Assembly: GCF_052857255.1 (NCBI RefSeq)
Contig: NC_135502.1
Coordinates: 190,041,257 to 190,105,256 of the forward strand
Direction of reading: 5' to 3'
Source: Amblyomma americanum
Taxonomy: Eukaryota > Arthropoda > Arachnida > Ixodida > Ixodidae
Length of the DNA: 64,000 nt
Part shown: one piece after another, positions 10,952 to 20,551 of the stretch
How positions within the stretch are numbered: position 1 is the stretch's first letter
How the letters are laid out: each line of letters opens with the position of its first letter
The notes under the pieces: generated by a model
Seen by the model: only the letters and a program-made list of their open reading frames with translations
What the model was told of the DNA's origin: nothing
Databases searched by the model: none
Position numbers and translations under genes: made by a program

Positions 10952-10990
10952 GACGTTTCGGCCCCGGCTTATGGGGGCCTTGTTCACAAT
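10952..10990 (-). ncRNA. Hammerhead-like motif in PLE copy A 3' region
   Basis: Read on the minus strand: tgtgaacaa, a strong hairpin of GGCCCC paired with GGGGCC, then GAAACGTC. Hairpin II followed by GAAAC and a GTC cleavage triplet is the arrangement of hammerhead ribozymes, which have been described in PLEs. The CTGANGA core is not matched (the sequence reads TTGTGAACA), so activity is doubtful. The same motif with identical core occurs in copy C. Confidence 0.35.
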
Positions 10991-11016
10991 GAAATAAAGA
11001 CAGGAGTGAAGGTAAG

Positions 11017-11745
11017 TTATATAGGTTTCATGGTATGACGCAAGCAGCGGGAGTATATCGGGGGTAGATTGCCTTCGTTGTGATTAAGCGTGTTTGCCGT
11101 CGTCTGAATATAAAAAGATTCTAGGTAAAGCCTTGTCGTCTTGCTCTTTTCTTTTCCGATTATCTTCAAGCCGTCAGAGTCGATGTCATGGCCCTCGGAG
11201 ATAGCATGATCAGCCAGTGCGTTTGTTGCCACGCGCTTGTTCTTGACATCATTGTGGCGCTGCTGCAATCTTTTCCGAAAATCACCTGTTTCACCGATAT
11301 AGACATGCTCGCAATCAGCGCAGGGAACCTTATACACGATGCCCGGGAACTTCTTCTTTATCTTGTCTTTCACTGTAACCAACGCGTGTCGCAGCTTCTG
11401 CGTGGGTATATGTGCGACGTCGACTTCGTACGACTGGAATATGCGGGATAAACATTCACTTAGTCCGGGAACGTAGGGTATCGGAATCCTTTTCTTCTCT
11501 CGCTGGGGTTGCTGTGGCGGCGGGTGAGCTAGGCGATTCTCGGATTTTCGTATAAAAGAACAGGGATAGCCCGAAGCCATCAGGTCGCGGCGAACGGTGT
11601 CCAGATCTGTCTTTTTCTCTTCCAGCGTAGAGCAGAGGTTCTCCGATCGGCGGACAAGCGAGGCAACAACGGACTTCTTGTGACAGGTCGGGTGTACGGA
11701 ACTGAAGTTGAGGTACATGCCAGTGTGCGTGTCCTTCCTGAATAC
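11017..11745 (-). pseudogene. PLE copy A, C-terminal half with GIY-YIG endonuclease
   Basis: Continuation of copy A beyond the nested insertion, in one open frame (FRKDTHTGMYLNFSSVHPTCH down to the stop after RHTMKPI). It carries the linker KRIPIPYVPGLSECL and the GIY-YIG nuclease: GIVYKVPCADCEHVYIGETG with the CxxC pair preceding YIG that is typical of PLEs, then FRKRLQQRHND and LADHAISEGHD. The nuclease nicks the target DNA that primes reverse transcription. This half is intact, but it is separated from its RT by 2.5 kb of inserted PLE. Confidence 0.85.
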
Positions 11746-11757
11746 ACTGAATGATAT
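11746..11757. repeat. Target-site duplication, left copy
   Basis: actgaatgatat, repeated at 14252-14263. Copy C keeps the uninterrupted site on the other strand at 16949-16960, which shows the 12 bp were single before the insertion. Confidence 0.8.
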
Positions 11758-12269
11758 ATAGGTCAGAATCGTCTTTTCTTGGGCTAGTTGGTTTTTCATG
11801 CTGTAGGTGTTAGCAGCGCACACGAAACACGGACGGACAGAAAAGCGAACGAAACACAGCGCTGACTTTCAACTGAGCTTTATTGGAAAAATAAGCGACT
11901 TTTATACACAAATTTTTGAGATGTGACTCAGAAGATGTCAAAACGTCCTACTACATGTGCCATCTAAAATCACTGATACTCTATATAAAAACCCTGAAAA
12001 AACACGAATGGAAAACACTGAAAGACACGTGCCGCCTAAACCACCTAAAGGGTGTCATGATCAATAACGGTGAAGGAACAACATTCGAAAAAAGTACCAA
12101 AATACTATGATACCAAAATGCAAAAGCAGGGTGAAGCTGTATATGGGCTCCCGTTGTCACAAAAAAAATAAAAGATAAAAGAAAAAACATTGACAAAAAC
12201 AGAGCTGGAACGGTATAAAACACATTAACTAAAACAGCATAAGACCCATTATTTAAAGAGTGTTGAAAT

Positions 12270-13371
12270 TTACAGGTGCGCGCCTGCGGCCTGCAAGAAT
12301 CCAAGTTCTTTATCCAGGAGTACTAAGGACACAGCGCTGACGCACATGTCCCCTTTCTGTTGGATGGCTTTTGCCTCGATAATCTCCCTCGTGGTCTGAT
12401 CGCTGCTTCTACCTAAAATCGTAGTCTCCTGGAACCGTGGTATGCACTTATTGCATTCGCTGCAGTGTACAGCGAGATTTCGTTCTCGTATGTTTCTCTT
12501 GCGCAGGTTGTCATAATTATTGTTGTGTTCTCCGAGTCGGTCGTTAAGGCATAGGCCCGATTGTCCTATATAGACTTTCCCGCAGCTTAACGGAATCTGA
12601 TACACCACACCGTTGGTACAAGGTACAAACGGAGACCGGTTTTTTTTGGAGCACTGCACACGTTGTGTACCACACGTCTGAGTAAGCTTACAAAGCTTTG
12701 ACAGCTTTTCCGGGGCTGAAAACAGTACTCTCAACTTCACTTTTTTGCCTATTCGTTTCAAATTGAGGGAGATGCTGTGCAAATAGGGTACTACAACTAG
12801 GTTTCGTTTTTGTTGACTCTCAGCCGAAGCTTTCATACTTCCTTTGCTTTTACTCTTCACTTCTCTATAGATTCTTTCAGCCACCGAGATGATGATCTGC
12901 TCCGGATAACCACTTTCTTTCAACCTTGCAGTCTGTTGATAAAAACTGCGCTCCATGGTATGTGGACCGGATTTTTGCAAAGCATTTGTCAAACACAGGG
13001 TAATAATGGAACGTTTTACTAGTTTAGAATGTGCCGAGTTGAACGGTAGGACACTTTTTTTGCCTCGTGGATCGTATGTCCAGCAGATATGATCTCTCGT
13101 ACACGTGATACTTAAATCTAGGAACCGGATGGTGTCGTTAGTCGGCAGCTCATGCATTAACACGAGTGGTTCGTACAATCTCTGAAAGACTAACAATGCT
13201 TGCGTTACATCTGCCTGGAAAGAATCATTGCTATCATCAAAAAGAATAAATAATCATCTACATATCTAAACACTTTTACGGCGTTGAACTCTGCCAGGTG
13301 ACACATCAACATGTTGTCAAGATGGCCTAAAAAAATGTCACTGAGGATGGGTGCCAAGCAAGTAAGCTTAC
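12270..13371 (-). pseudogene. PLE B1: RT end plus GIY-YIG endonuclease, 5' truncated
   Basis: Begins inside the RT with CLAPILSDIFLGHLD and the catalytic box RYVDDYLFF (about 13250-13280). A one-base frameshift in a T-run near 13240 then moves the reading into the frame that is open from 13196 to 12270. That frame has LPTNDTIRFLDLSITC, RSIITLCLTNAL, the linker VVPYLHSISLNLKRIGKK, and the endonuclease GVVYQIPLSCGKVYIGQSGLCL with NDRLGEH, then AVHCSECNKCIPRF. It ends at a TAA after LGFLQAAGAHL. Over half of the protein is missing at the N-terminus. It belongs to a different PLE lineage from copies A and C, judging by the divergent endonuclease. Confidence 0.8.
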
Positions 13372-13782
13372 TCAGACGTGTGGTACACCACGTGTGCAGT
13401 GCTCCAAAAAACACCGGTCTCCGTTTGTACATGTACCAAGAGTGTGGTGTATCAGATTCCGTTAAGCTGCGGGAAAGTCTATATAGGACAATCGGGCCGA
13501 TGCCTTAACGACCGACTCCGATAACACAACAATAATTATGACAATCTGCGCAAGAGAAACATACGAGAAGGAAATCTCGCTGTACACTGCAGCGAATGCA
13601 ATAAGTGCATACCGCGGTTCCAGGACACTACGATTTTAGGTAGAAGCAGCGATCAGACCACGAGGGAGATTATCGAGGCAAAAGCCATCCAACAGAAAGG
13701 GGACATGTGCGTCAGCGCTGTGTCCTTAGTACTCCTGGATAAAGAACTTGGATTCTTGCAGGCCGCAGGCGCGCACCTGTAA
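13362..13782 (+). pseudogene. PLE B2: GIY-YIG endonuclease fragment
   Basis: Plus-strand copy of the B1 endonuclease, starting at the GTAAGCTTAC junction and ending at the same TAA. Frameshifts occur near 13440 and 13500, and the second falls at the YIG-QSG-CLNDR part. The last 80 codons read cleanly (NLRKRNIRE, HCSECNKCIPRF, SSDQTTREIIEAKAIQQ). It diverges from B1 by scattered substitutions. Non-functional. Confidence 0.75.
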
Positions 13783-14251
13783 ATTTCAACACTCTTTAAA
13801 TAATGGGTCTTATGCTGTTTTAGATAATGTGTTTTATACCGTTTCAGCCCTGTTTTTGTTAATGTATTTTCTTTTATCTTTTATTTTTTTGTGACAACGG
13901 GATCCCACATACTGCTTCACCCTGCTTTTGCATTTTGGTATCATAGTTTTTTGGTAGTTTTTTCGAATGTTGTTCCTTCACCGTTATTGATCATGACACC
14001 CTTTAGGTGGTTTAGGCGGCACGTGTCTTTCAGTGTTTTCTATTGGTGTTTTTTCAGGGTTTTTATCTAGAGTATCAGTGATTTTAGATGGCACATGTAG
14101 TAGGACGTTTTGACATCTTCTTTAGTCACATGTTAAAAATTTGTGTATAAAAGTCGCTTATTTTTCCAATAAAGCTCAGTTGAAAGTCAGCGCTGTGTTT
14201 CGTTCCCTTTTCTGTCCGTCCGTGTTTCGTGTGCGCTGCAAACACCTACAG

Positions 14252-14263
14252 ACTGAATGATAT
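14252..14263. repeat. Target-site duplication, right copy
   Basis: actgaatgatat, matching 11746-11757 and flanking the nested PLE. Confidence 0.8.
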
Positions 14264-15513
14264 TCCAGGGCCGTCGCGTTTCACCAGAACGTTCAAAAAA
14301 GGCAGACGGTCATCTACTTCCTCTACCGTGGTAAACTGTATGGCCGGTTCCATGCTGTTCAGGTGCAAAAGGAATGTACTCACAGCCGAATTCTTGATTA
14401 TGCAGAAACAGTCGTCCACATAACGAAGAAAGACTTTCGGGCGCGGCGTGAAGCATGAAAGGGCCCGGGACTCCAGTGACTCCATTGTCAAGTTCGCAGC
14501 GGTCACAGAAATTGATGCTCCCATAGCCGTACCATGAACCTGTTTATATATGCTCTCCTGGAACGTGAAATAGGTGTTTGACAAGAACTGAAGAAGTCTG
14601 CTGAGGTCTGGAACTTCAATGGGTGTTCTTTCCGGTAGGGTTGCTTCCGCTTGGAGCGCATCTGTGCAAACCTTCACGGCCAGATCAGTGGGCACGCTCG
14701 TAAACAGTGACTTCACGTCAAATGACACCAAAATTTCGTCGTCCTCTACAACCATGTTGCGAACCTTTTCAATGAAGTCGTGTGAGTTGTGCACGTGCGT
14801 TTCGCTTTTACCAACCAAAGGGGAGATAACACGATGCAAATAGTTCGACAGCTTGTGAAGCGGGGAGCGGGTGAAATCGACGATTGGGCGCGTTGGGTTG
14901 CCTTCTTTGTGGATCTTCGGCAGTCCATACAGAGCGGGAGCGGAACCATTGTGGCAGAGGAGGAAGTAGTGTTGTGGCGGGACAAAGGAGAAGACATGAG
15001 CCAAAAGATTCTGCAAATCCCTTTGCACCTTTCAAGTGGGGTCCCGATTAAGTGGCATGTAGGTTCTTTCATCTTCCAGCATGCTCGTCATCTTGTTCAC
15101 GTACTCTCGTTTGTCCAAGACGAACGTTGCGTTTCCCTTGTCCGCGGGCAGGATCACGATGTTCTCATTGCCGCGCAAACTTTTTAGTGCCTTTCTTTCT
15201 TAGGGCAAAAGAGGATCAAGTCCTTGATGCCGGTTCAGCTTGGACAGCACGCTGACGACACGGGTGCGTGCCTCGTCGCGACGGGACGGCTCCACATTCT
15301 TGACCGCAGTTTCCACGGCGCATACCATCTTTTTTATGTCCGGCTCTGGTCCCAAATTGAAATTGAGACCGAGGCTCAACCCTGAGAGCTCAGAGTCGTC
15401 CAGTTTCTGTGACGAAAGGTTGTGCACAGTGGTGCGGTTAGCAGTTCTGGAAATGTCCATGCGACGAGGTAGTAGCCTTTGAAGTTTTCTCTCGTGCACG
15501 GCTTCGTCCCGAC
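14264..15513 (-). pseudogene. PLE copy A, N-terminal part and reverse transcriptase
   Basis: Minus-strand reading from 15513: LQRLLPRRMDISRTANRT, LNFNLGPEPDIKK, LNRHQGLDPLLP, then a TAA at about 15200 and a TGA at about 15043 where copy C has sense codons. The RT is then open: SAPALYGLPKIHKEGNP, RPIVDF, VSFDVKSLFTSVP, YKQVHGTAMGASISV, and the catalytic box YVDD at 14411-14422. Compared with copy C it lacks four residues in the PPQ...YFLL region but keeps the HGTAMGAS motif that C has lost. It ends at the 12-bp target duplication and resumes at 11745. Confidence 0.85.
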
Positions 15514-17692
15514 CGCTTTGGTGTTCACGTTGTTTCGAAAGCCGAACGCCTTCTTCTACAAGTTAGGATCATGGTCTGCAGAGAACAGTTCCGCTCACTA
15601 AAAAACCAAGCCTTCTTCGCACACCGCCGTCTCGAGTACAAGTGCCCCGATGATTTTGCCAGCATCCAGCTGCACGCCAACTTCCATGCTGGTCTCCGCT
15701 CACGTCGGGACGAAGCCGTGCACGAGATAAAGCTTCAAAGGCTACTACCTCGTCGCATGGACATTTCCAGAACTGCTAACCGCACCACTGTGCACAACCT
15801 TTCGTCACAGAAACTGGACGACGCTGAGCTCTCAGTGTTGAGCCTCGGTCTCAATTTCAATTTGGGACCAGAGCCGGACATAAAAAAGGTGGTATGCGCC
15901 GTGGAAACTGCGGTCAAGAATGTGGAGCCGTCCCGTCGCGACGAGGCACGCACCCGTGTCGTCAGCGTGCTGTCCCAGCTGAACCGGCATCAAGGACTTG
16001 ATCCTCTTTTGCCCGAAGAAAGAAAGGCACTAAAAAGATTGCGCGGCAATGAGAACATCGTGATCCTGCCCGCGGACAAGGGAAACGCAACGGTTGTCTT
16101 GGACAAACGAGAGTACGTGAACAAGATGACGAGCATGCTGGAAGATGAGAGAACCTACATGCCACTTAATCGGGACCCCACTTCAAAGGTGCAAAGGGAC
16201 TTGCAGAAACTTTTGGCTGATGTCTTCTCCTTTGTCCCGCCACAACAAAAGTCCCTCTACTACTTCCTCCTCTGCCACAATGGTTCCGCTCCCGCTCTGT
16301 ATGGACTGCCAAAGATCCACAAAGAAGGCAACCCAATGCGCCCAATCGTCGATTTCACCCACTCCCCGCTTCACAAGCAGTCGAACTATTGGCATCGTGC
16401 TATCTCCCCTTTGGTTGGTAAAAGTGAAACGCACGTGCACAACTCACACGACTTCATTGAAAAGGTTCGCAACATGGTTGTAGAGGACGACGAAATTTTG
16501 GTGTCATTTGACGTGAAGTCACTATTTACGAGCGTGCCCACTGACCAGGCCGTGAAGGTTTGCACAGATGCGCTCCAGGCGGATGCAATCCTACCGGAAA
16601 GAACACCCATTGAAGTTCCAGACCTCAGCAGACTTCTTCAGTTCTTCTTGTCAAACACCTATTTCACGTTCCAGGAGAGCATATATAAAAAGGTTCAAAA
16701 TTTCTGTGACCGCTGCGAACTTGACAATGGAGTCACTGGAGGCCCGGGCCCTTTCATGCTTCACGCCGCGCCCGAAAGTCTTTCTTCGTTATGTGGACGA
16801 CTGTTTCTGCATAATAAAGAAATCGGCTGTGAGTACATTCCTTTTGCACCTGAACAGCATGGAACCGGCCATACAGTTTACCACGGAAGAGGAAGTAGAT
16901 GGCCGTCCGCCTTTTTTGGACGTTCTGGTGAAACGCCACGGCCCTGGAATATCATTCAGTGTATTCAGGAAGGACACGCACACTGGCATGTACCGCAACT
17001 TCAGTTCCGTACACCCGACCTGTCACAAGAAGTCCGTTGTTGCCTCGCTTGTCCGCCGATCGGAGAACCTCTGCTCTACGCTGGAAGAGAAAAAGACAGA
17101 TCTGGACACCGTTCGCCGCGACCTGATGGCTTCGGGCTATCCCTGTTCTTTTATACGAAAATCCGAGAATCGCCTAGCTCACCCGCCGCCACAGCAACCC
17201 CAGCGAGAGAAGAAAAGGATTCCGATACCCTACGTTCCCGGACTAAGTGAATGTTTATCCCGCATATTCCAGTCGTACGAAGTCGACGTCGCACATGTAC
17301 CCACGGAGAAGCTGCGACACGCGTTGGTTACAGTGAAAGACAAGATAAAGAAGGAGAAGTTTCCGGGCATCGTGTACAGGGTTCCCTGCGCGGATTGCGA
17401 GCATGTCTATATCGGTGAAAGAGGTGATTTTAGGAAAAGATTGCAGCAGCACCACAATGATGTCAAGAACAAGCGCGTGGCAACAAACGCACAGGCTGAT
17501 CATGCTATCTCCGAGGGCCATGACATCGACTGGGACGGCTCGAAGATAATCGGAAATGAAAAGAGCAAGACGACAAGGCTTTACCTAGAATCTTTTTATA
17601 TTCAGACGACGGCAAACACGCTTAATCGCAACAAAGGCAATCTACCCCCGATATACTCCCGCTGCTTGCGTCACCCCATGAAACCTATATAA
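15514..17692 (+). pseudogene. PLE copy C: RT plus GIY-YIG, one 20-bp deletion
   Basis: The best preserved PLE here. The frame is open from the junction at 15514, with the first Met at 15571, so the true N-terminus is truncated. It reads through LPADKGNATVVLDKREYVNK, ALYGLPKIHKEGNP and VSFDVKSLFTSVP to IYKKV at about 16695. There a 20-bp deletion relative to copy A removes the GTAMG motif and shifts the frame. The remaining frame is open to 17692: FLRYVDDCFCII (catalytic Asp pair at 16796-16801), FRKDTHTGMY, YVPGLSECLSRIF, and the nuclease GIVYRVPCADCEHVYIGERG then FRKRLQQHHND. The Thr of YIGETG in copy A is Arg here. Without the deletion the product would be roughly 700 residues. Inactive as it stands. 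Confidence 0.88.
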
Positions 17693-17720
17693 CTTACCTT
17701 CACTCCTGTCTTTCTTTCAT

Positions 17721-17757
17721 TGTGAACAAGGCCCCCGTAAGCCGGGGCCGAAACGTC
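17721..17757 (+). ncRNA. Hammerhead-like motif in PLE copy C 3' region
   Basis: Same arrangement as at 10952-10990: tgtgaacaag, the GGCCCC/GGGGCC hairpin, then GAAACGTC. The loop differs by one base from copy A while the stem and GAAACGTC are identical, as expected for a constrained structure or for recent common descent. Confidence 0.35.
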
Positions 17758-17933
17758 ATCTTCTTAACGATTGGTCGGCGCTTGAAGATTTTCCGCCATG
17801 AACATACCCGACCAGACGGGTTTCCGTCGAACCTAGGATTTCCTCGTCAGGCATTGTATGTTTATTGATCAGTAATATCACCGACACTTGTCGACTAGAA
17901 AATATACCTCGAGTTTTAAAACCGCTGCCGCGG

Positions 17934-17944
17934 TGGCTCAGTGG
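17934..17944 (+). promoter_or_regulatory. Pol III A box
   Basis: TGGCTCAGTGG in the tRNA-like head of the SINE, matching the internal A-box consensus. Confidence 0.75.
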
Positions 17945-17977
17945 TTACGGCGCTCGGCTGCTGACCCGAAAGACGAG

Positions 17978-17988
17978 GGTTCGATCCC
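17978..17988 (+). promoter_or_regulatory. Pol III B box
   Basis: GGTTCGATCCC, a near-perfect B box, 34 bp after the A box as in tRNA genes. Confidence 0.8.
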
Positions 17989-18344
17989 GGCCGCGGCGGT
18001 CGAATTTCGATGGAGGCGAAATTCTTGAGAACCGTGTACTGCGTGATGTCAAAGCACGTTAGAGAACCTCAGGTGGAAGAAATTTCCGGAGCCCTTCACT
18101 ACGGCATCCCTCATAGCCTGAGTACCTTTGGGACGGTAAACCCCATAAACCAAAGCAAACCATTTTTAAAACGACTGCTAATGAGAGTGAGAGAGGGCCG
18201 ATGATGGGAAGGCGATGGTGAGAGAGGACCAGGAAATTTTTCGAAGTGAAGGTGAGTGAGAACCGGATAACTTTTAAAAACGAGGAGGAGGGAGGGCCAT
18301 GGATTCAAAATTGAGTGTGAGGGAGGAAAAGTAAATATGAGGGC

Positions 18345-19134
18345 ATATTTGCCCACCTCTGGGTTTGAGAGCGAGGTTGGCGAATCGAACGGCTTCGTGG
18401 ACTGTTCTGAAGGGGTGCAGATGTTCCGTGAACGTTGCGGAAAAAATGACCTCGTCATGATAAACAAGGCACAGCTGCCACTTCAGACCTGTGAGCACGG
18501 TGTCTACCAACTGAACCGGCTAATTCTACTCTTCCATCATTCTTTGTAATGGTGCAGGAGTGAAGGAGAGCAGCATACCCAGAATTGGTGGACGCGGAAT
18601 TCGCAGAGCCCGTCCAATGTGACGAAGCCGGTTTTCTCACGGTCCATCTCATCAACTTGTTCTGTTTGGCAATACCCACTACTAAGGTCCACCGAGCAGT
18701 ATTTTCTTCGCCGAAGTCTTTCGATGGAGTCGTCTATAAGCGGTAGCGGCTGTACGTCTTTATTGGTCACATTCTTAAGCTGCCTGTAGTCGACGCACAA
18801 GCGCGGTATTCCGCCTTTCTTTACGAGGAGGACAGGGGAGGACCACGGGCTGCTTGACGGTAGGATGACGCCTTCTGCAAGCATCTCGCTGACCTGTCTT
18901 TGGATTCGATAGCATCTCGCTCCCGAAGGGACACACGATAGGGCTTCTGATGGATGGGCCGAGCGCCTTCATGCGTGATAATGCGCTGTTTAACTCTAGT
19001 CGGTTGTCGCAGCTTGGACGACGACTTGAAACACGCACCATTGTAAACTCACACAAGAGGTCCTGTAGTTTTCTCTTTTCAATTGGTGGAAAACCTGGAT
19101 TTAATTCGACGTTGCTGACCGCTTCTGGTTCCAT
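18345..19134 (-). pseudogene. Gypsy reverse transcriptase with YHDE catalytic box
   Basis: Minus-strand RT of a third Gypsy element. Pieces in order: NPGFPPIEKRKLQDLL, then LAEGVILPSSSPWSSPVLLVKK and LCVDYRQLKNVTNKDVQPLP, IDDSIERLRRRKYCSVDLSSGY, EKTGFVTLDGLCEF, then after a frameshift VDTVLTGLKWQ and the catalytic box, which reads YHDEVIFS instead of YxDDV. The second catalytic Asp is therefore Glu. Homology is lost at about 18345, after LALKP. The next 180 bp toward the SINE are purine-rich and unassigned. Several frameshifts; inactive. Confidence 0.75.
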
Positions 19135-19720
19135 TCTGGGCAGAGTTTTCTCTCAAGAAAAGCATTCGGCTACTTCCTGAACATGGTCGACGTACGGTAT
19201 GGCTGTTCCACAGAGCAGATTGCGATGCTCATTGCAGAAATTGGTCTTAAGTGCCTCTGTACACTCATTAAGGAAACCAAGACCTGGTGCCACAGAAGTC
19301 TTCATAGTAAGATGGATACAATTGGCTCGACAACCCGGAGTTCTCGATAGGCTCATCGCAAGTAACTGATCGGGAACCGTTGTGCTGAGGCTTTGCTGTG
19401 GCGATTTTGGTGGAAAACGTCACCAAGCCGTTCGGGTGGTCGATAGCACCAGCGTGCTCCCGAAAAAAGCTGATGCCAAGGATGACATTGCGACAGCATT
19501 CATTTTGCGCAGAACGAGAAAGTGGCAAGGAATATGCAGCTTCTCACCGTAACCCGGGGCGTACACTTCACTGACTAATGCGACATCTCCGCTGGCCGTA
19601 CGTGTGTCTGTCCTTTTAAGCGGCATCGTTACTTAAGGGTCGCTGTAAGTGATCCGCTAAGGTTGGAGTAATCGGCACCGGTATCGACTAGCGCGCCGAC
19701 CCCTTCCGTGTCGACGAGAA
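19135..19720 (-). pseudogene. Gypsy protease region
   Basis: Minus-strand retropepsin: GALVDTGADYSNLSG with D-T-G codons at 19677-19685, then after stops the segment CCRNVILGISFFREHAGAIDHPNG, the C-terminal ILG-hydrophobic signature of Gypsy proteases. Frames change between the two parts. Confidence 0.7.
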
Positions 19721-19960
19721 CAAAGATGTTCAAAGAGATTAGCCCTTCAGCACGGCTTGTCGATATCAGTTGGGAGTGACTTGAGCGGTACGGCGACCTG
19801 ATCTGGGTCTGTACTCTGAGTTTGTGTCTCAATAAAAGGCGCCATAATCTGCTGCAACGGGCACACCTGATTGGTCGAAACGCCAGAAGCGGGTGTGGAG
19901 GTTCGGATGCGGCGAAGAAACCGGACGGTGACGTTAAACACACAGCTATTGTAGTTCACT
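19721..19960 (-). pseudogene. Gag/nucleocapsid-proximal remnant of the third Gypsy element
   Basis: Region immediately upstream of the protease on the minus strand. It holds a remnant that looks like a CCHC knuckle (RHRPG-like segment near 19920-19940) and a linker homologous to the plus-strand scrap at 20552-20700. No open gag is present. Confidence 0.5.
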
Positions 19961-20551
19961 ATAGTCCTTCTATATGTTTGCAAACAAACGAGGTGGCGCT
20001 GCAGTCGCTAGCGGGATTGCGGTAGGCGAAATCTTACTGTGTTTCTCTTGACATATGCGTTGGAAGACTCCGCAGACGAAGTTTTTATAGGCTCGCCATG
20101 GTACGAAACGTTCGCATACTCATTGACGCCTTAAAACTAACTTGCAAGCTAACTCGCGAGCTCAATGCAGAACCACATCACCGCGGTTATCGAAGACCGT
20201 AAGAAGCGCCGAAAAACCACCTCTGGCATGTAAAACGTGGCGGTGTAGTAGGGCGTCGCTGGCGAGTGACCATCTTTGCCCATGATAGATTTCACGCTGC
20301 CAAGGCAGCGTGAAACGAATAAAGAGTCGTACAGCGAAATAAAAAATACGCCAATTTTATCGTCCATTCAATTCGTTGTAGGCAAGGCAAGACGAAGCGA
20401 AAGTCTCGTACGCAGTTTGTAGCCTGTTCACGGATATAGCCAGTTCACGGATCTAAAAACGCAGTAACATCGATGAGTTCACTTCGAAGCCTGAGGCTCT
20501 ACTTCAGAGCGCGCTGCCATGTTGACTGTCGAGTATCTGCTGCGTACGTTA
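19961..20551. other. No gene recognised; contains a hairpin
   Basis: Between two oppositely oriented Gypsy scraps. Apart from the perfect inverted repeat at 20290-20315, I see no feature. Confidence 0.5.
20290..20315. repeat. Perfect 12-bp inverted repeat, 2-base loop
   Basis: TTTCACGCTGCC and its exact complement separated by AA. An AATAAA follows at about 20319, so it could be a transcript-end hairpin or the core of a small palindromic repeat. The parent element is not identified. Confidence 0.7.

Larger units (their letters stand above)
11758..14251. mobile_element. Nested second-family PLE, head-to-head inverted dimer
   Basis: Inserted into copy A with a 12-bp duplication. The arms are 11801-12691 and 13362-14251, inverted repeats that include the 3' untranslated region and the end of the coding region; both arms end outward with cagttgaaagtcagcgctgtg-type termini and AATAAA. 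A 43-bp unmatched stretch (11758-11800) lies outside the left arm. The minus-strand copy (B1) is longer and contains part of the RT. The plus-strand copy (B2) starts at 13362. The arms diverge exactly at the 10-bp palindrome GTAAGCTTAC, present at both 12682 and 13362. Confidence 0.85.
10911..17798. mobile_element. Composite Penelope-like element: two copies head-to-head
   Basis: The outer ends are inverted repeats of each other: tggcggaaaatcttcaagcg at 10911 and its complement ending at 17798, each followed inward by the same 3' untranslated region and GIY-YIG coding end. Copy A (minus) runs 15513 down to 10911, and copy C (plus) runs 15514-17798. Their 5' ends meet directly at 15513/15514; copy A is truncated further into the coding region than copy C. 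Copy A is split by the nested PLE at 11758-14251. PLEs use an RT related to telomerase with a GIY-YIG endonuclease, and inverted truncated copies are known in the family. No target duplication was evident around the composite. Confidence 0.85.
17925..18161 (+). mobile_element. Ruka-like tRNA-derived SINE
   Basis: About 237-bp SINE with a tRNA-like head carrying RNA polymerase III promoter boxes (A box 17934-17944, B box 17978-17988), a body including gaatttcgatggaggcgaaa and ggagcccttcactacggc, and a short tail ending ccccataaaccaaagcaaac. I recognise this as the tRNA-derived SINE common in hard ticks. It depends on LINE machinery for movement. It looks close to full length with few disruptions, and is the clearest taxonomic marker in the window. 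Confidence 0.85.

Noticed and set aside
10911..17798. DIRS-type element (inverted terminal repeats with tyrosine recombinase)
   Set aside because: The endonuclease is GIY-YIG and the RT motifs are Penelope-type; no tyrosine recombinase motif is present.
17925..18000. tRNA gene
   Set aside because: A and B boxes are present, but the sequence continues into a SINE body and tail, and I could not form a complete cloverleaf with an acceptor stem.
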